Assembly: GCA_034432555.1 (NCBI GenBank)
Contig: DAOUBW010000013.1
Location: 314,875 to 378,874, forward strand
DNA from: CP2-2F sp034432555
GTDB lineage: Bacteria > Chloroflexota > Anaerolineae > Aggregatilineales > UBA2796
Length of the DNA stretch: 64,000 bases
Reading direction: 5' to 3'
Part shown: in pieces, positions 1 to 7,612 of the stretch
Position numbering within the stretch: the stretch's first letter is position 1
Layout of the letters: the number at the start of each line of letters is the position of its first letter
Notes under the pieces: model-generated
Database searches by the model: none
Told to the model about the DNA's origin: nothing
What the model saw: the letters and a program-made list of their open reading frames with translations, nothing else
Translations under genes and position numbers: made by a program

Positions 1-278
1 GCGAGAATGGCGCCCAATCCTACATTGTGGATGACTTCCCGCCCGCCACCAGCGAGAAATTCGTGCAGCGCGGCACGCTGCTCGGCTACCAAGGCTTGTA
101 CAGCGGTGCAGCCTATCGCATTGGGTTGCATGTGCATTTCAGCGTGGTGCTGAGCGAACCTGATGGCAGTTTCCGCAACGAGACGCAGATCGGCAACACG
201 CTCGATCCATCGCCTTATCTCGGCTTTAATGTGGATGCGCGCCGTAATCCGACTATCCCGATCCGCTGCGGCTTATGA
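1..278 (+). CDS. M23-family (LytM-type) metallopeptidase, C-terminal fragment
   Basis: This is the 3' end of a gene that begins before the window; the reading phase starts at base 3 and runs to a TGA at 276-278. The visible 91 residues end in the part of an M23 peptidase that carries the last zinc-site histidines, seen as GLHVHFSVV, which corresponds to the HLHFE-type motif of LytM/M23 enzymes. 'GTLLGYQG' just before it matches the usual 'G..iG..G.tG' strand. M23 enzymes cut peptide cross-links in peptidoglycan outside the membrane. The N-terminal part, including the first zinc ligands and any signal peptide, is not in view, so activity and location are inferred. The stop overlaps by 6 bases the end of the convergent gene on the minus strand. 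Confidence 0.7.
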   Translation, partial: ENGAQSYIVDDFPPATSEKFVQRGTLLGYQGLYSGAAYRIGLHVHFSVVLSEPDGSFRNETQIGNTLDPSPYLGFNVDARRNPTIPIRCGL

Positions 279-962
279 GCGCGGAATTTCGGCTAGGATG
301 GTCAGGTCAAGTGCCTCTAACTCGCGGCGCGTGCGGAGCGTTGGATCGAGGTATTCGGCAAGGAAAGCAAGCCCAACGCCGCCTAAAACGCCAATCAAGA
401 CGCGCAACAAGGGCGCTAGGCGCTCTGTGATCGGCGTTGGCACTGGCAGCACTTCCACAGCATCCAGCGGCACGATGCGCGCTGGCTGCCCGCTGAGCTG
501 TGGAAAATAAGCAGCGCTTTTCTGCGTCAATACCTGTATGGCTGCCTCTGCCACAGCGCGCAGCAGATCAGGATCAGCCGCCGTCAGGTAAAGCGTCATA
601 ATGCTCCGCACGCTATCAGAGGCGATCATCGCCCGCACGGTTTCGCTGTCCGTCGTTTGTTCGGCAGCATTCAGCAGCACCACAACCTCACGCGCAAAGG
701 ATTCCGTCCGCAGCCATGCCGCAAGGTTGATGATGGCATACTCCGAGCCAAGCCACGAGATATAGCTGCTTTCTTCAAAGGTCTGTGCGGAGTCGGGCTG
801 CGGCGGCTGCCCTGCTGTAAAGCGCAGCGTAACGCGCTGAAGCGGCATTGGGCGCAACGCCTGCCCTAGCGTTGGCAAGCTGAGTGCCAGCGCGACTAAG
901 GCAGGCACTGCGATCAGCCACCAACGGCGGATCAGCACAGCAAACAGGCTTCGGAGTTCCAT
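273..962 (-). CDS. Wzz-like polysaccharide chain-length/co-polymerase membrane protein
   Basis: 229-residue protein with a membrane segment near residues 10-30 (WWLIAVPALVALALSLP) and a second near 185-203 (LLRVLIGVLGGVGLAFLAEYL). Between them lies a roughly 150-residue extracytoplasmic region. Two terminal membrane helices around a periplasm-like domain, with a Pro/Gly-rich second helix followed by 'LDPTLRTRRELEAL', is the Wzz/PCP layout of proteins that set exopolysaccharide length. There is no kinase domain. An ATG at 968 is also in frame, but the sequence gaggtga sits one base from it and about seven bases from the ATG at 962, so 962 is preferred. No polysaccharide genes are adjacent, so the substrate is unknown. 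Confidence 0.6.
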   Translation of the reverse strand: MELRSLFAVLIRRWWLIAVPALVALALSLPTLGQALRPMPLQRVTLRFTAGQPPQPDSAQTFEESSYISWLGSEYAIINLAAWLRTESFAREVVVLLNAAEQTTDSETVRAMIASDSVRSIMTLYLTAADPDLLRAVAEAAIQVLTQKSAAYFPQLSGQPARIVPLDAVEVLPVPTPITERLAPLLRVLIGVLGGVGLAFLAEYLDPTLRTRRELEALDLTILAEIPRS

Positions 963-973
963 TGGCATTCACC

Positions 974-2017
974 TCACAACCATTCAGCCAATTCGATCAA
1001 GTCGGAGAGCAGCGCATAGGCAGTTGCCTTGCCGCCGGCGCCGGCGCCGGTCAGCGTTACTGCGCCGATCAGGTCAGTTTGATAAGTGATGGCATTCACG
1101 CCACCACCAACGCCCGCCAGCGGATCGCTGAGTGGTAAGCGTGTAGGGCGCACGGAAGCGCTCAAGTGTCCCTCAGCGCTGAGGGCGGCACGTGCGATCA
1201 GCTTCCAACGCTCGCCGTTTGCCTGTGCAGCTTGAATATCCTCAGGCGTTAGCTTAGTAATGCCTTCACGGTCAATGTCTGCCATGCTGAGCGCCTTGCC
1301 AAAGATGATATGCGCCAGGATGATCAGCTTGCCGGCGGCATCGAAGCCTTCTACATCGTTGGTTGGGTCAGCCTCCGCGTAGCCGCGTGCTTGCGCCTCG
1401 CGCAGGGCGTCAGCGTAAGGTTTGCCGCCTTCCATCTCGGTGAGGATGAAGTTGGTCGTGCCGTTCACAATGCCGCGCAGCTCGCTAATTTGGCAGCCTG
1501 CCAAGCCCTTGCGCGCCAAACGCAGCACGGGCGTACCGCCCATCACCGTGCCTTCAAAGCCCAAGAAAACATCGCGGTGCGCTGCTTGTGCCATCAGATC
1601 GGGATAGGCGAGCGCAATTGGACCTTTGTTGGCGGTAATGACATGCTTACCGGCTGCCAATGCCGCACGAATATGCCCCATAGCAGGTTCGGCATTATTT
1701 TCGTAGGTGGTCGGCGTGATCTCAATGACGGCATCCACACCGGGGCGGGTGAGCATGGTCAGTGGCTCTAGCCCACGGATCAGGCGCGGCTGCGTTGGAT
1801 AATTGTTAAGGTGACCACTCTCCGCTGCTTGTGAGAGGGCGTCAAGGGCTAAGCCATCGAGGCGGAACAGTGAGCCGCGCCGTGCTGTCGCCACGCCGAT
1901 CAGGTTCAGGCGCAGGTTATGGTGCGTTTCAAGGTAAGTGTGCCGCGCTTGCAGCAAATCTACAAAGCCGCGCCCAACAGCGCCAAAGCCAATCAGGGCA
2001 AGGTTGAGTGTCTTCAT
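974..2017 (-). CDS. hom: Homoserine dehydrogenase, ACT-less form
   Basis: NAD(P)-dependent homoserine dehydrogenase, reducing aspartate semialdehyde to homoserine on the way to threonine and methionine. An N-terminal Rossmann motif GFGAVG (residues 8-13), the segment AGKHVITANKGPIAL, and the family signature around ELRGIVNGTTNFIL with the following DPTNDVEGFDAAGKL are all present. At 347 residues it ends after the catalytic domain, without the C-terminal ACT domain that gives threonine feedback in about 430-residue enzymes. A longer frame opens upstream, but the ATG at 2017 has a ggag sequence at good distance and starts directly on the Rossmann fold (MKTLNLALIG). Homoserine kinase and a cystathionine-gamma-synthase-like gene that would use its product lie near 38 kb. 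Confidence 0.95.
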   Translation of the reverse strand: MKTLNLALIGFGAVGRGFVDLLQARHTYLETHHNLRLNLIGVATARRGSLFRLDGLALDALSQAAESGHLNNYPTQPRLIRGLEPLTMLTRPGVDAVIEITPTTYENNAEPAMGHIRAALAAGKHVITANKGPIALAYPDLMAQAAHRDVFLGFEGTVMGGTPVLRLARKGLAGCQISELRGIVNGTTNFILTEMEGGKPYADALREAQARGYAEADPTNDVEGFDAAGKLIILAHIIFGKALSMADIDREGITKLTPEDIQAAQANGERWKLIARAALSAEGHLSASVRPTRLPLSDPLAGVGGGVNAITYQTDLIGAVTLTGAGAGGKATAYALLSDLIELAEWL

Positions 2018-2134
2018 AGGGAGTCTCCGAGTGTGCGTTAGGGAATAGGGTATGCGCGTGAAGACCAACCTTAGCGCGTTTGCACCCAAAAGACAATAGC
2101 CGTCCTTTCCGTGCGGACAACCGCCTTGCTCTGC

Positions 2135-2653
2135 CTACCAGCCACTGTATTCGCCGCTGCCTGTGGCGCGATGCTGCACCCAGAATTTCTGGGCAACCTC
2201 TGGACGCGCAAAACGCACTGCCGCACGCGGCTGATAGACCAGCTGCCCTTCCAAATGCCACTGGACGTGATCGCGCTGCGTGAAGGCGTGCGGAATGTGC
2301 CGCACAGTGCGTAACACCTGCCATGCCGCCGCCGAAAGGTATTGGGTGTGGATCATGCGGATAGCGCTCACGGCAAGGCACACAACCTGATTGGTGTGGG
2401 TTGCCTCAGCGTGTGGATCGAGTGCGATTAGATCGCCAACGGCATAGCGCACACACTGATACAAGCAGACTGCCTCGACTGCCGCGTAGTGCCGCCAGGC
2501 GGTATAGGCACCTACAAAATGCCACACCGCCGCCTGCTCATAAATATCACAGCGGCTGCTTGGCGCCAGCAGAGCGGCGTGCGCGCCCTGCGGCGGAAAG
2601 GTTGCGGGCGGTTCAAAACTGTGTGCGTTAAAGAGTTTCACGTCCAAAGTCAT
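2135..2653 (-). CDS. Hypothetical protein, 172 aa
   Basis: I do not recognise a family. The frame is open much further upstream, but the ATG at 2653 is preceded by gtattggaggcagc, a full GGAGG at ideal spacing, so translation probably starts there (MTLDVKLFNAH). The product is soluble-looking, rich in Ala, His, Tyr and Val, with no signal peptide or membrane segment. A central stretch (about 95-130) reads as regular secondary structure with repeated Ala/Val/Ile. It lies downstream of a candidate promoter with two dyads at 2846-2922, which suggests regulated expression. A short frame, 2628-2852, overlaps its start. Confidence 0.55.
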   Translation of the reverse strand: MTLDVKLFNAHSFEPPATFPPQGAHAALLAPSSRCDIYEQAAVWHFVGAYTAWRHYAAVEAVCLYQCVRYAVGDLIALDPHAEATHTNQVVCLAVSAIRMIHTQYLSAAAWQVLRTVRHIPHAFTQRDHVQWHLEGQLVYQPRAAVRFARPEVAQKFWVQHRATGSGEYSGW

Positions 2654-2852
2654 GCTGCCTCCAATACACCTGTAGCGTGGCAACCTTAGGCAATGGCGCT
2701 GTGAGGGCTGTCTGCTGGCAACAAAAAACCGCATCCTCTTGCACCAGAAGACGCGGAAAATCGCGTGGGACAGGTGTTTGCTCTTGTGTGAGCCACATCC
2801 CCTTGCAGGCAGGCACCTTAGGCTGTCCAACCCAGGTTGCCGAGCTTAGCAC
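2628..2852 (-). CDS. Possible small protein, 56-74 aa, overlapping the next start
   Basis: A 74-codon frame begins with GTG at 2852, or 56 codons from an ATG at 2798, between the candidate promoter and the 172-residue gene, and overlaps that gene's start by 26 bases. It has no membrane segment or motif I recognise; it contains a Cys pair (FCCQQ). There is no clear Shine-Dalgarno sequence for GTG 2852; the ATG has only AAGGGG directly against it. It may be a leader peptide coupled to the downstream gene, or chance. Confidence 0.22.
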   Translation of the reverse strand: MLSSATWVGQPKVPACKGMWLTQEQTPVPRDFPRLLVQEDAVFCCQQTALTAPLPKVATLQVYWRQHDFGRETL

Positions 2853-2922
2853 TCTGCTAAACTACTCCTGATGCTATGGTGAAGAGTATAACAGGCTTCA
2901 CGGCGTTTAGCAAGTCTGCTAA
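2846..2922. promoter_or_regulatory. Pair of operator-like dyads TTAGC-N5/6-GCTAA
   Basis: Two near-identical inverted repeats: 2846-2850/2856-2860 (5-base spacer) and 2907-2911/2918-2922 (6-base spacer). Their centres are about 61 bases apart, close to six helical turns. One overlaps the -35 box and the other lies in the transcribed leader of the promoter at 2885-2913. The layout fits two repressor sites, but the regulator is unknown. Confidence 0.4.
2885..2913 (-). promoter_or_regulatory. Candidate sigma-70 promoter for the 172-aa gene
   Basis: On the minus strand, TTGCTA (2913-2908) and TATACT (2890-2885) are separated by exactly 17 bases. The -35 box lies inside the dyad at 2907-2922. A start near 2878 would place the second dyad (2846-2860) at about +18 to +32. 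Confidence 0.45.
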
Positions 2923-2981
2923 GGCTTGCACTAGAAAGATTGTGATCCATGGGGTGCCTAGTAAGGTGCGTCCGTGCGGCA

Positions 2982-3500
2982 CTAACCACTGTGCAGCGGC
3001 GGGTTGTAGTATGCCGCTAGGCGACTCAGGATTGTATCGTCCCGCGATTCGGCAAGCACGGCGATTAGGGCGCGGGCATTCACACCATGCGCTGTAACCA
3101 GCTCCCACAATTTGCGCGCCGACTCGATGGCGCTGATCGGCACATAGTCGAAATCGTCAGTCAGTGCCAGCAAGCCATATGGATTAAGCTGCCCTGCCAT
3201 GACCAGCACCAAATATTCGCTGTGCAAACCCGTCCGAACGCGGTGCAAGTCCACCACTTCGGCTAAGGCGTAAATGCCTTCAAAAATGCCGCGATCATCA
3301 TCGGCAGCCTCAAGGCGCTCCAACATGAAAACTAGCATCGGATCAGCATCTGCCTTCAGCCGTTTACGGACAGTATGCGCCACTGCATCGCGTGCGCGCA
3401 GAATGCGCCAATCATCAAACGGCTTCTGCACCGACTCAGGCAGCAAGCCTGAGTCGGCAAGGGCGAGGATGCGGAGATCAGGGCGCGTTGCGTCAGGCAT
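2982..3500 (-). CDS. Hypothetical protein, 172 aa, last gene of the argH-carA run
   Basis: I do not recognise a family. The 172 residues are soluble, acidic to neutral and mostly helical by composition (RDAVAHTVRKRLKAD, LVFMLERLEAADDD), with no signal peptide or catalytic motif. It begins six bases after the carA stop on the same strand, without a good Shine-Dalgarno sequence of its own, so it is probably translated by coupling from carA. Its position suggests co-expression with carbamoyl-phosphate synthesis, but nothing in the sequence ties it to that pathway. Confidence 0.6.
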   Translation of the reverse strand: MPDATRPDLRILALADSGLLPESVQKPFDDWRILRARDAVAHTVRKRLKADADPMLVFMLERLEAADDDRGIFEGIYALAEVVDLHRVRTGLHSEYLVLVMAGQLNPYGLLALTDDFDYVPISAIESARKLWELVTAHGVNARALIAVLAESRDDTILSRLAAYYNPPLHSG

Positions 3501-3506
3501 AGCGGC

Positions 3507-4634
3507 TCAGGGTTGTGGCGTGCGGCTGATCAGCGCGGCAAATTCATCGAACAGATCGAGTGCATCGTGTGAGCCGGGCGCCGCCTCTGGGTGATACTGT
3601 ACGCTGAAGGCACGTAGCCGATCACAGCGCAAGCCCTCGATGCATTCATCGTTTAGGTTGAGGCGTGTAACTTGCACATCGTTAGGTAGGCTGCCCGCGC
3701 TAACGGCAAAGCCATGATTATGGACTGTGATCGTCACCGCGCCTTGCGGATCAATGACGGGCTGGTTGCCGCCGCGATGTCCAAAGAGCATTTTGTGCGT
3801 TTTGCCGCCAAGCGCAAGCGCAAGGATTTGATGCCCTAAGCAAATGCCAAAGATCGGTACTTGCCCAAGCAGCGCCTGTGTGTTCTGAATGGCATACGTT
3901 ACGGCGGCAGGGTCGCCGGGCCCATTGGAGAGAAAGACGCCATCAGGCTGCATGGCAAGCACTTCAGCGGCAGGCGTTTGGGCTGGCACGACAGTCACGC
4001 GGAAGCCACGCGCCGTGAACAGGCGCAGTTGGTTGTGCTTAATGCCGAAATCGTAGGCAACGATGTGACCACGCGGCGCGGCATAGCTTTCCGCACCGAT
4101 GTACCACTGTGAATCGGCAGCTTCTTCCCAAACATAGGGCGCGCTGCACGTCACTTCGCGGGCAAGGTCAAGGTTATCCATGCCTTGCCAGGCGCGTGCC
4201 TGTTCGATCAGCGCGGTGCTATCTGCGGCGGCGGCACCCTGCGCGATCACGCCGCGCATCACGCCCTGAGTCCGCAAGCGGCGCACCAGAGCGCGAGTCT
4301 CAACGCCGCTGATGCCGATCACGCCTTGTTCGCGCAGGTAGGCGTCCAGCGTTTGTGTGGCGCGCCAATTGCTGACCGTTGGGCTGAGATCGCGCACGGC
4401 AAAGCCTGCTACCCACACCCGCGCCGACTCGCTATCTTCGGCGTTGATGCCAACATTGCCAACATGCGGCACAGTGCAAACCACAATCTGGCGGTGGTAA
4501 GAAGGATCGGTTAGCAGCTCTTGATAGCCCGTCATGGAGGTGTTAAAGACCACCTCGCCAACTTGCGCGCCTTCTGCACCGAAGCCTTCACCGTAATATA
4601 AGCTGCCATCCTCAAGGGCAATTAGGGCTTCCAA
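3507..4634 (-). CDS. carA: Carbamoyl-phosphate synthase small (glutaminase) subunit
   Basis: Glutamine amidotransferase subunit that releases ammonia from glutamine for the large subunit, feeding arginine and pyrimidine synthesis. The N-terminal CPSase_sm_chain domain (FNTSMTGYQELLTDPSY, about residues 31-47) is followed by the class I GATase domain with LSNGPGDP, the nucleophile cysteine in GICLGHQIL, and the His-Glu pair in VQYHPEA. Length 375 residues is normal. No carB follows; the next gene is hypothetical. It lies at the end of a run containing argH, and its start is only two bases after the hepT stop, so its expression probably depends on the toxin-antitoxin pair or on a promoter inside it. 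Confidence 0.96.
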   Translation of the reverse strand: MEALIALEDGSLYYGEGFGAEGAQVGEVVFNTSMTGYQELLTDPSYHRQIVVCTVPHVGNVGINAEDSESARVWVAGFAVRDLSPTVSNWRATQTLDAYLREQGVIGISGVETRALVRRLRTQGVMRGVIAQGAAAADSTALIEQARAWQGMDNLDLAREVTCSAPYVWEEAADSQWYIGAESYAAPRGHIVAYDFGIKHNQLRLFTARGFRVTVVPAQTPAAEVLAMQPDGVFLSNGPGDPAAVTYAIQNTQALLGQVPIFGICLGHQILALALGGKTHKMLFGHRGGNQPVIDPQGAVTITVHNHGFAVSAGSLPNDVQVTRLNLNDECIEGLRCDRLRAFSVQYHPEAAPGSHDALDLFDEFAALISRTPQP

Positions 4635-4636
4635 AG

Positions 4637-5005
4637 TTACTCCTGTGCTTGTTCAGATGCACTATCATCCGATAGCTGCGGCAGAATTGTTTCAAGGTGT
4701 GCGATTAGGTTGGGCAAATCAACCTGCACAATTTGCCAAATGGTTATGCCGTCCAGTGTATCGTAGTTGTGTATGATAACATTTCTCAACCCAATCATAC
4801 CTGACCAAGCCACAGATGGATGCGACGCACGAAATTCATTTGAAAGCCGTCGGCTGGCTTCCCCGATAACGGCAAGTTGATATAGCACAGCGCTCCACGT
4901 TCGCACATCTGCTTGGAAAGTTGTTTGATCGAACCCTTGCACAAGCTCATTGATGAGGTGCGCCGCGTGCAAAATTTGCACTAGACTAGCAGCCTCACGC
5001 TGCAT
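4637..5005 (-). CDS. hepT: HepT-like HEPN toxin (DUF86)
   Basis: 122-residue all-helical HEPN-domain protein of the DUF86/HepT family. It carries the RX4HXY signature as RNVIIHNY (about residues 73-80), which in characterised HepT toxins forms the RNase site and contains the tyrosine that the partner nucleotidyltransferase AMPylates. Its start overlaps the end of the mntA-like gene by 11 bases, the usual order antitoxin then toxin. The stop lies two bases before carA, an uncommon setting for a toxin gene. All signature residues are intact, so it appears functional. Confidence 0.85.
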   Translation of the reverse strand: MQREAASLVQILHAAHLINELVQGFDQTTFQADVRTWSAVLYQLAVIGEASRRLSNEFRASHPSVAWSGMIGLRNVIIHNYDTLDGITIWQIVQVDLPNLIAHLETILPQLSDDSASEQAQE

Positions 5006-5525
5006 AAATCACCTTTGCCGAGTGCAAAATGCTTTTACGAAGAAACTCATTCGTGCTTTTGTTTAACGAATCGCGCTCAGTGATCTCTACAGCATGCCCT
5101 AACAATTGTTCTAACTCAGCTTGCATGATCATGAAATCGCTGAATGTACGGGGTGTCTGTGCCGCATAACGCACCAGCACATCTACATCGCTCTCAGGGC
5201 GAAAATCTTCGCGCAGCACCGAGCCAAACAAAGCAAATTCAACAATGTGCCACTTCTCACAAAAAGCGCGCAGTGCTGGCAATGGCAGTGGAATCCGCAC
5301 ACCTTCCACATATGTATCTAGCGCGGGTGCATTTTCGCCACGCGGCGTGCGTGCAAGCTGCACGCGCAAATTGGCAAGTTGTGGCAGCATCGCTTGAACA
5401 GCCTTTTGCGCCTCTGAGTCCAGCGAAGCGTAAGCGTCAGCGTGCGTCAAGCTCTCTAGAGCGCGTGCCAACTCTTTCATGGCATAGCGCACCTCATTCA
5501 GGCGAAATGTGATTGGTTCACTCAT
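4995..5525 (-). CDS. mntA: MntA-like nucleotidyltransferase antitoxin with N-terminal extension
   Basis: Minimal nucleotidyltransferase with the GSX10DXD motif (GSVLREDFRPESDVD, about residues 101-115) and a third acidic position in AVEIT. In characterised MntA/HepT pairs this enzyme adds AMP groups to the HepT tyrosine and so neutralises it. Typical MntA proteins are about 100-150 residues; this one has 176, with about 80 extra helical residues before the catalytic fold (MKELARALESL). The strong gaggtgg Shine-Dalgarno upstream supports the start. It follows the M48 protease gene by 15 bases on the same strand. Confidence 0.85.
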   Translation of the reverse strand: MSEPITFRLNEVRYAMKELARALESLTHADAYASLDSEAQKAVQAMLPQLANLRVQLARTPRGENAPALDTYVEGVRIPLPLPALRAFCEKWHIVEFALFGSVLREDFRPESDVDVLVRYAAQTPRTFSDFMIMQAELEQLLGHAVEITERDSLNKSTNEFLRKSILHSAKVIYAA

Positions 5526-5540
5526 GCTGCCACCTCAAAA

Positions 5541-6416
5541 TTACGAGTTAATCTTGATCTTTACCCGCTTCACACCGCGAGCATACTCGCCGCGCAAAAT
5601 CGCTGCGTAGTCGTCGCTATGCGCCCACTCATCAAGCAGGCGCGCACGCTCCACCGTGAACGGATGGTTGCCTTGCCCAAAGTCTGCCAGCACGCGGTAG
5701 AACCCATCCAGACTATCGCCTTCGCCTGACTCGTGGAAGGCGCGTGCCTGTGCCACGAATGCCTCTACGTTGAGTTCGCTCATCAGGCGATGCCCACCGC
5801 CGGCGAGTTTGGTCAGCAGCGAAAGCACCACACGCGGCTCTTGCACCACCAAGAGTGCTGCACGATCCGCGCTGAGTTCGGAGCGCCGCCGCCATTCCAT
5901 CAAGCCCGCCTCGATGCTGGCGCCGACAATGCGCCCAACGCCAAGCGTAAATTGGCTGACGATCATAATCACATCTCGAATGAGCGCCGCCATAGTATTG
6001 TACAGCACATGCCCACATTTGATATGTCCCAACTCATGCCCGATCACCGCGAAAACCTCATCATCGTCCAGCAGGTCGAGCAGCCCGCTAAAGAGCATCA
6101 TATACGGCTTGTTGTGACCAAAGGTGAAGGCATTTGCCACAGGATTATGGCTCACATACAGTTCAGGCTGCGGCACGTCAAGGATGGCGCAGGCTTCCAC
6201 CAGCATTTTGTGCAAGCGCGGATACTGATCCTCGCCCACGCGGACAGCACTCCCAATGTTGAACAGGTAGAGCAGCCGTTCGTAGCGTAGTTCGATGAAC
6301 TTTGCCACGACGCGCTCAAAGCCAAAAATACGCCGCAGATTTTCGGTTGCCTCACGGTCTTGTGGGTGCTGAAAAGCACTGACATCTAGCTCTGGAAAAG
6401 TGACACGCGCTGCCAT
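5541..6416 (-). CDS. M48-family zinc metalloprotease
   Basis: 291-residue HEXXH metalloprotease of the M48 (Ste24/HtpX) group. The zinc motif is HELGHIKCGH (about residues 132-141), and the third ligand is likely the Glu in MEWRRRSELSADRAAL, a typical M48 sequence. A hydrophobic stretch follows the motif (LIRDVIMIVSQFTLGVG), so the protein may be membrane-associated, but it lacks the four helices of HtpX. The frame is open far upstream with non-protein-like sequence; the ATG at 6416 has an aaggag at nine bases and begins MAARVTFPELDV, so it is chosen. The gene sits between the MFS transporter and the mntA/hepT pair. Confidence 0.85.
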   Translation of the reverse strand: MAARVTFPELDVSAFQHPQDREATENLRRIFGFERVVAKFIELRYERLLYLFNIGSAVRVGEDQYPRLHKMLVEACAILDVPQPELYVSHNPVANAFTFGHNKPYMMLFSGLLDLLDDDEVFAVIGHELGHIKCGHVLYNTMAALIRDVIMIVSQFTLGVGRIVGASIEAGLMEWRRRSELSADRAALLVVQEPRVVLSLLTKLAGGGHRLMSELNVEAFVAQARAFHESGEGDSLDGFYRVLADFGQGNHPFTVERARLLDEWAHSDDYAAILRGEYARGVKRVKIKINS

Positions 6417-6451
6417 AGTTGGTTTGCTCCTTGCGGCACTGCCGCGCTCTG

Positions 6452-7612
6452 CTATACGTTTATTGGTATGCCTTCCCGCCGATCCGCACGCAGCAGCCAC
6501 AGCCCGACAATCAGCAGCAAAACTGCCGCTGCCAAGACGACCACCATGCCGCCATCGCGCCCACCACCAACCTGTCCTTGCAGCAGTGGCAGCAGCGTAC
6601 CGCCCAGCGTGCCAACCGCAATCAACACGCCAGAAGCAGTGCCACGCGCCGATGGATAGCGATCTGTGGCAAACCCTAACAGGGTTGGGAACAACGGACC
6701 GACGCCAAACCCAACGATCACTGCGCTGAGCAGCCCTACCCCTTGCACCGACGGTAGCATGAGGATCAGCAGCACGCCTGCGATCATGATCGCTACGGTT
6801 AATACGATCATCTGCCCGTTTGAGATGCGCCGCAAAAGCCAACTGGCATTTAGCCTGCCTGCTGTTAGCCCAACCCAAAAGAGTGAGGTTGCCAGAGCCG
6901 CGATGTTTTCAGGTGCGGCAGCCGCCAAATTGATCTGGGCAAAAATCCAACTGCTGTAGCCAACTTCCGCGCCCACTTGCAGAAAAAGCATCATAAAGAA
7001 GGGCAGCAGTGCCAGCCAACGGATATTGGCGCGCATGGCGGCGCCTGTGCCTTGCCCGTCGCTCACCCGCACCGAGACAAAGGCGAACGGCACCGCCAGC
7101 GCCAACACAAAAAGCGCCGTGCCGCTGAAGGCAAGCGTGAAGTTCTCTTGGCTCAGCGCCCAGCTCACCAACTGCGGTCCGATCACAGCGCCAATGCCAT
7201 AAAAGACGTTCAACAGATTGAGCGCTGCGCTTGCCCGCTTTGGGTTGAGCGCTACAATCACCATGTTTGGCGCCACATCCAGCGCGCCGTAGCCTAGACC
7301 AAGCATTCCCGCGCCAATGAGCGCTGCTTCCAACGTCTCTGCCGCGCCGATCAGCAGCAAGCCGCTGCCCATCAACAGCGCGCCGCCAGAGAGCATCCAG
7401 CGTGCATTAATGCGATCCAATAGCCAGCCAAAAAGCAGCACGCCCACACTGACGCCGCCGAATTGCAGCGCCGTGAAAATGCCTGCATTTTCTAACGGCA
7501 GCCCAAATTTACCCGTCAGGCTTTGGAAGGTCGGTCCTAAAAGCGTACCAGAAATGCCTAACCCAATGAAGGCGAGATAGCAGGTCAGCGTTGCGAAGCG
7601 CGCTTTGCTCAT
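6452..7612 (-). CDS. Major facilitator superfamily transporter
   Basis: 386-residue integral membrane protein with about twelve hydrophobic helices. The MFS loop motif between helices 2 and 3 appears as GWLLDRINARWML (about residues 62-74). It resembles FucP/NarK-like sugar or small-molecule permeases, but I cannot assign a substrate. Its first four bases overlap the argH stop (ATGA), so the two are translationally coupled, which hints at a link with arginine metabolism without proving it. Confidence 0.85.
   Translation of the reverse strand: MSKARFATLTCYLAFIGLGISGTLLGPTFQSLTGKFGLPLENAGIFTALQFGGVSVGVLLFGWLLDRINARWMLSGGALLMGSGLLLIGAAETLEAALIGAGMLGLGYGALDVAPNMVIVALNPKRASAALNLLNVFYGIGAVIGPQLVSWALSQENFTLAFSGTALFVLALAVPFAFVSVRVSDGQGTGAAMRANIRWLALLPFFMMLFLQVGAEVGYSSWIFAQINLAAAAPENIAALATSLFWVGLTAGRLNASWLLRRISNGQMIVLTVAIMIAGVLLILMLPSVQGVGLLSAVIVGFGVGPLFPTLLGFATDRYPSARGTASGVLIAVGTLGGTLLPLLQGQVGGGRDGGMVVVLAAAVLLLIVGLWLLRADRREGIPINV

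Larger units (their letters stand above)
2654..2981. other. 328-bp stretch without a confident gene
   Basis: The only gap longer than 300 bases in the window. It holds the weak small frame at 2628-2852, a minus-strand promoter candidate (2885-2913) and two TTAGC/GCTAA dyads (2846-2860 and 2907-2922). The part from 2923 to 2981, next to the stop of the gene at 2982, shows nothing I can name and has no clear terminator. Confidence 0.6.

Noticed and set aside
5733..6290. Plus-strand open frame of 185 codons
   Set aside because: It is the shadow of the M48 protease gene; high GC keeps opposite frames open in this window.
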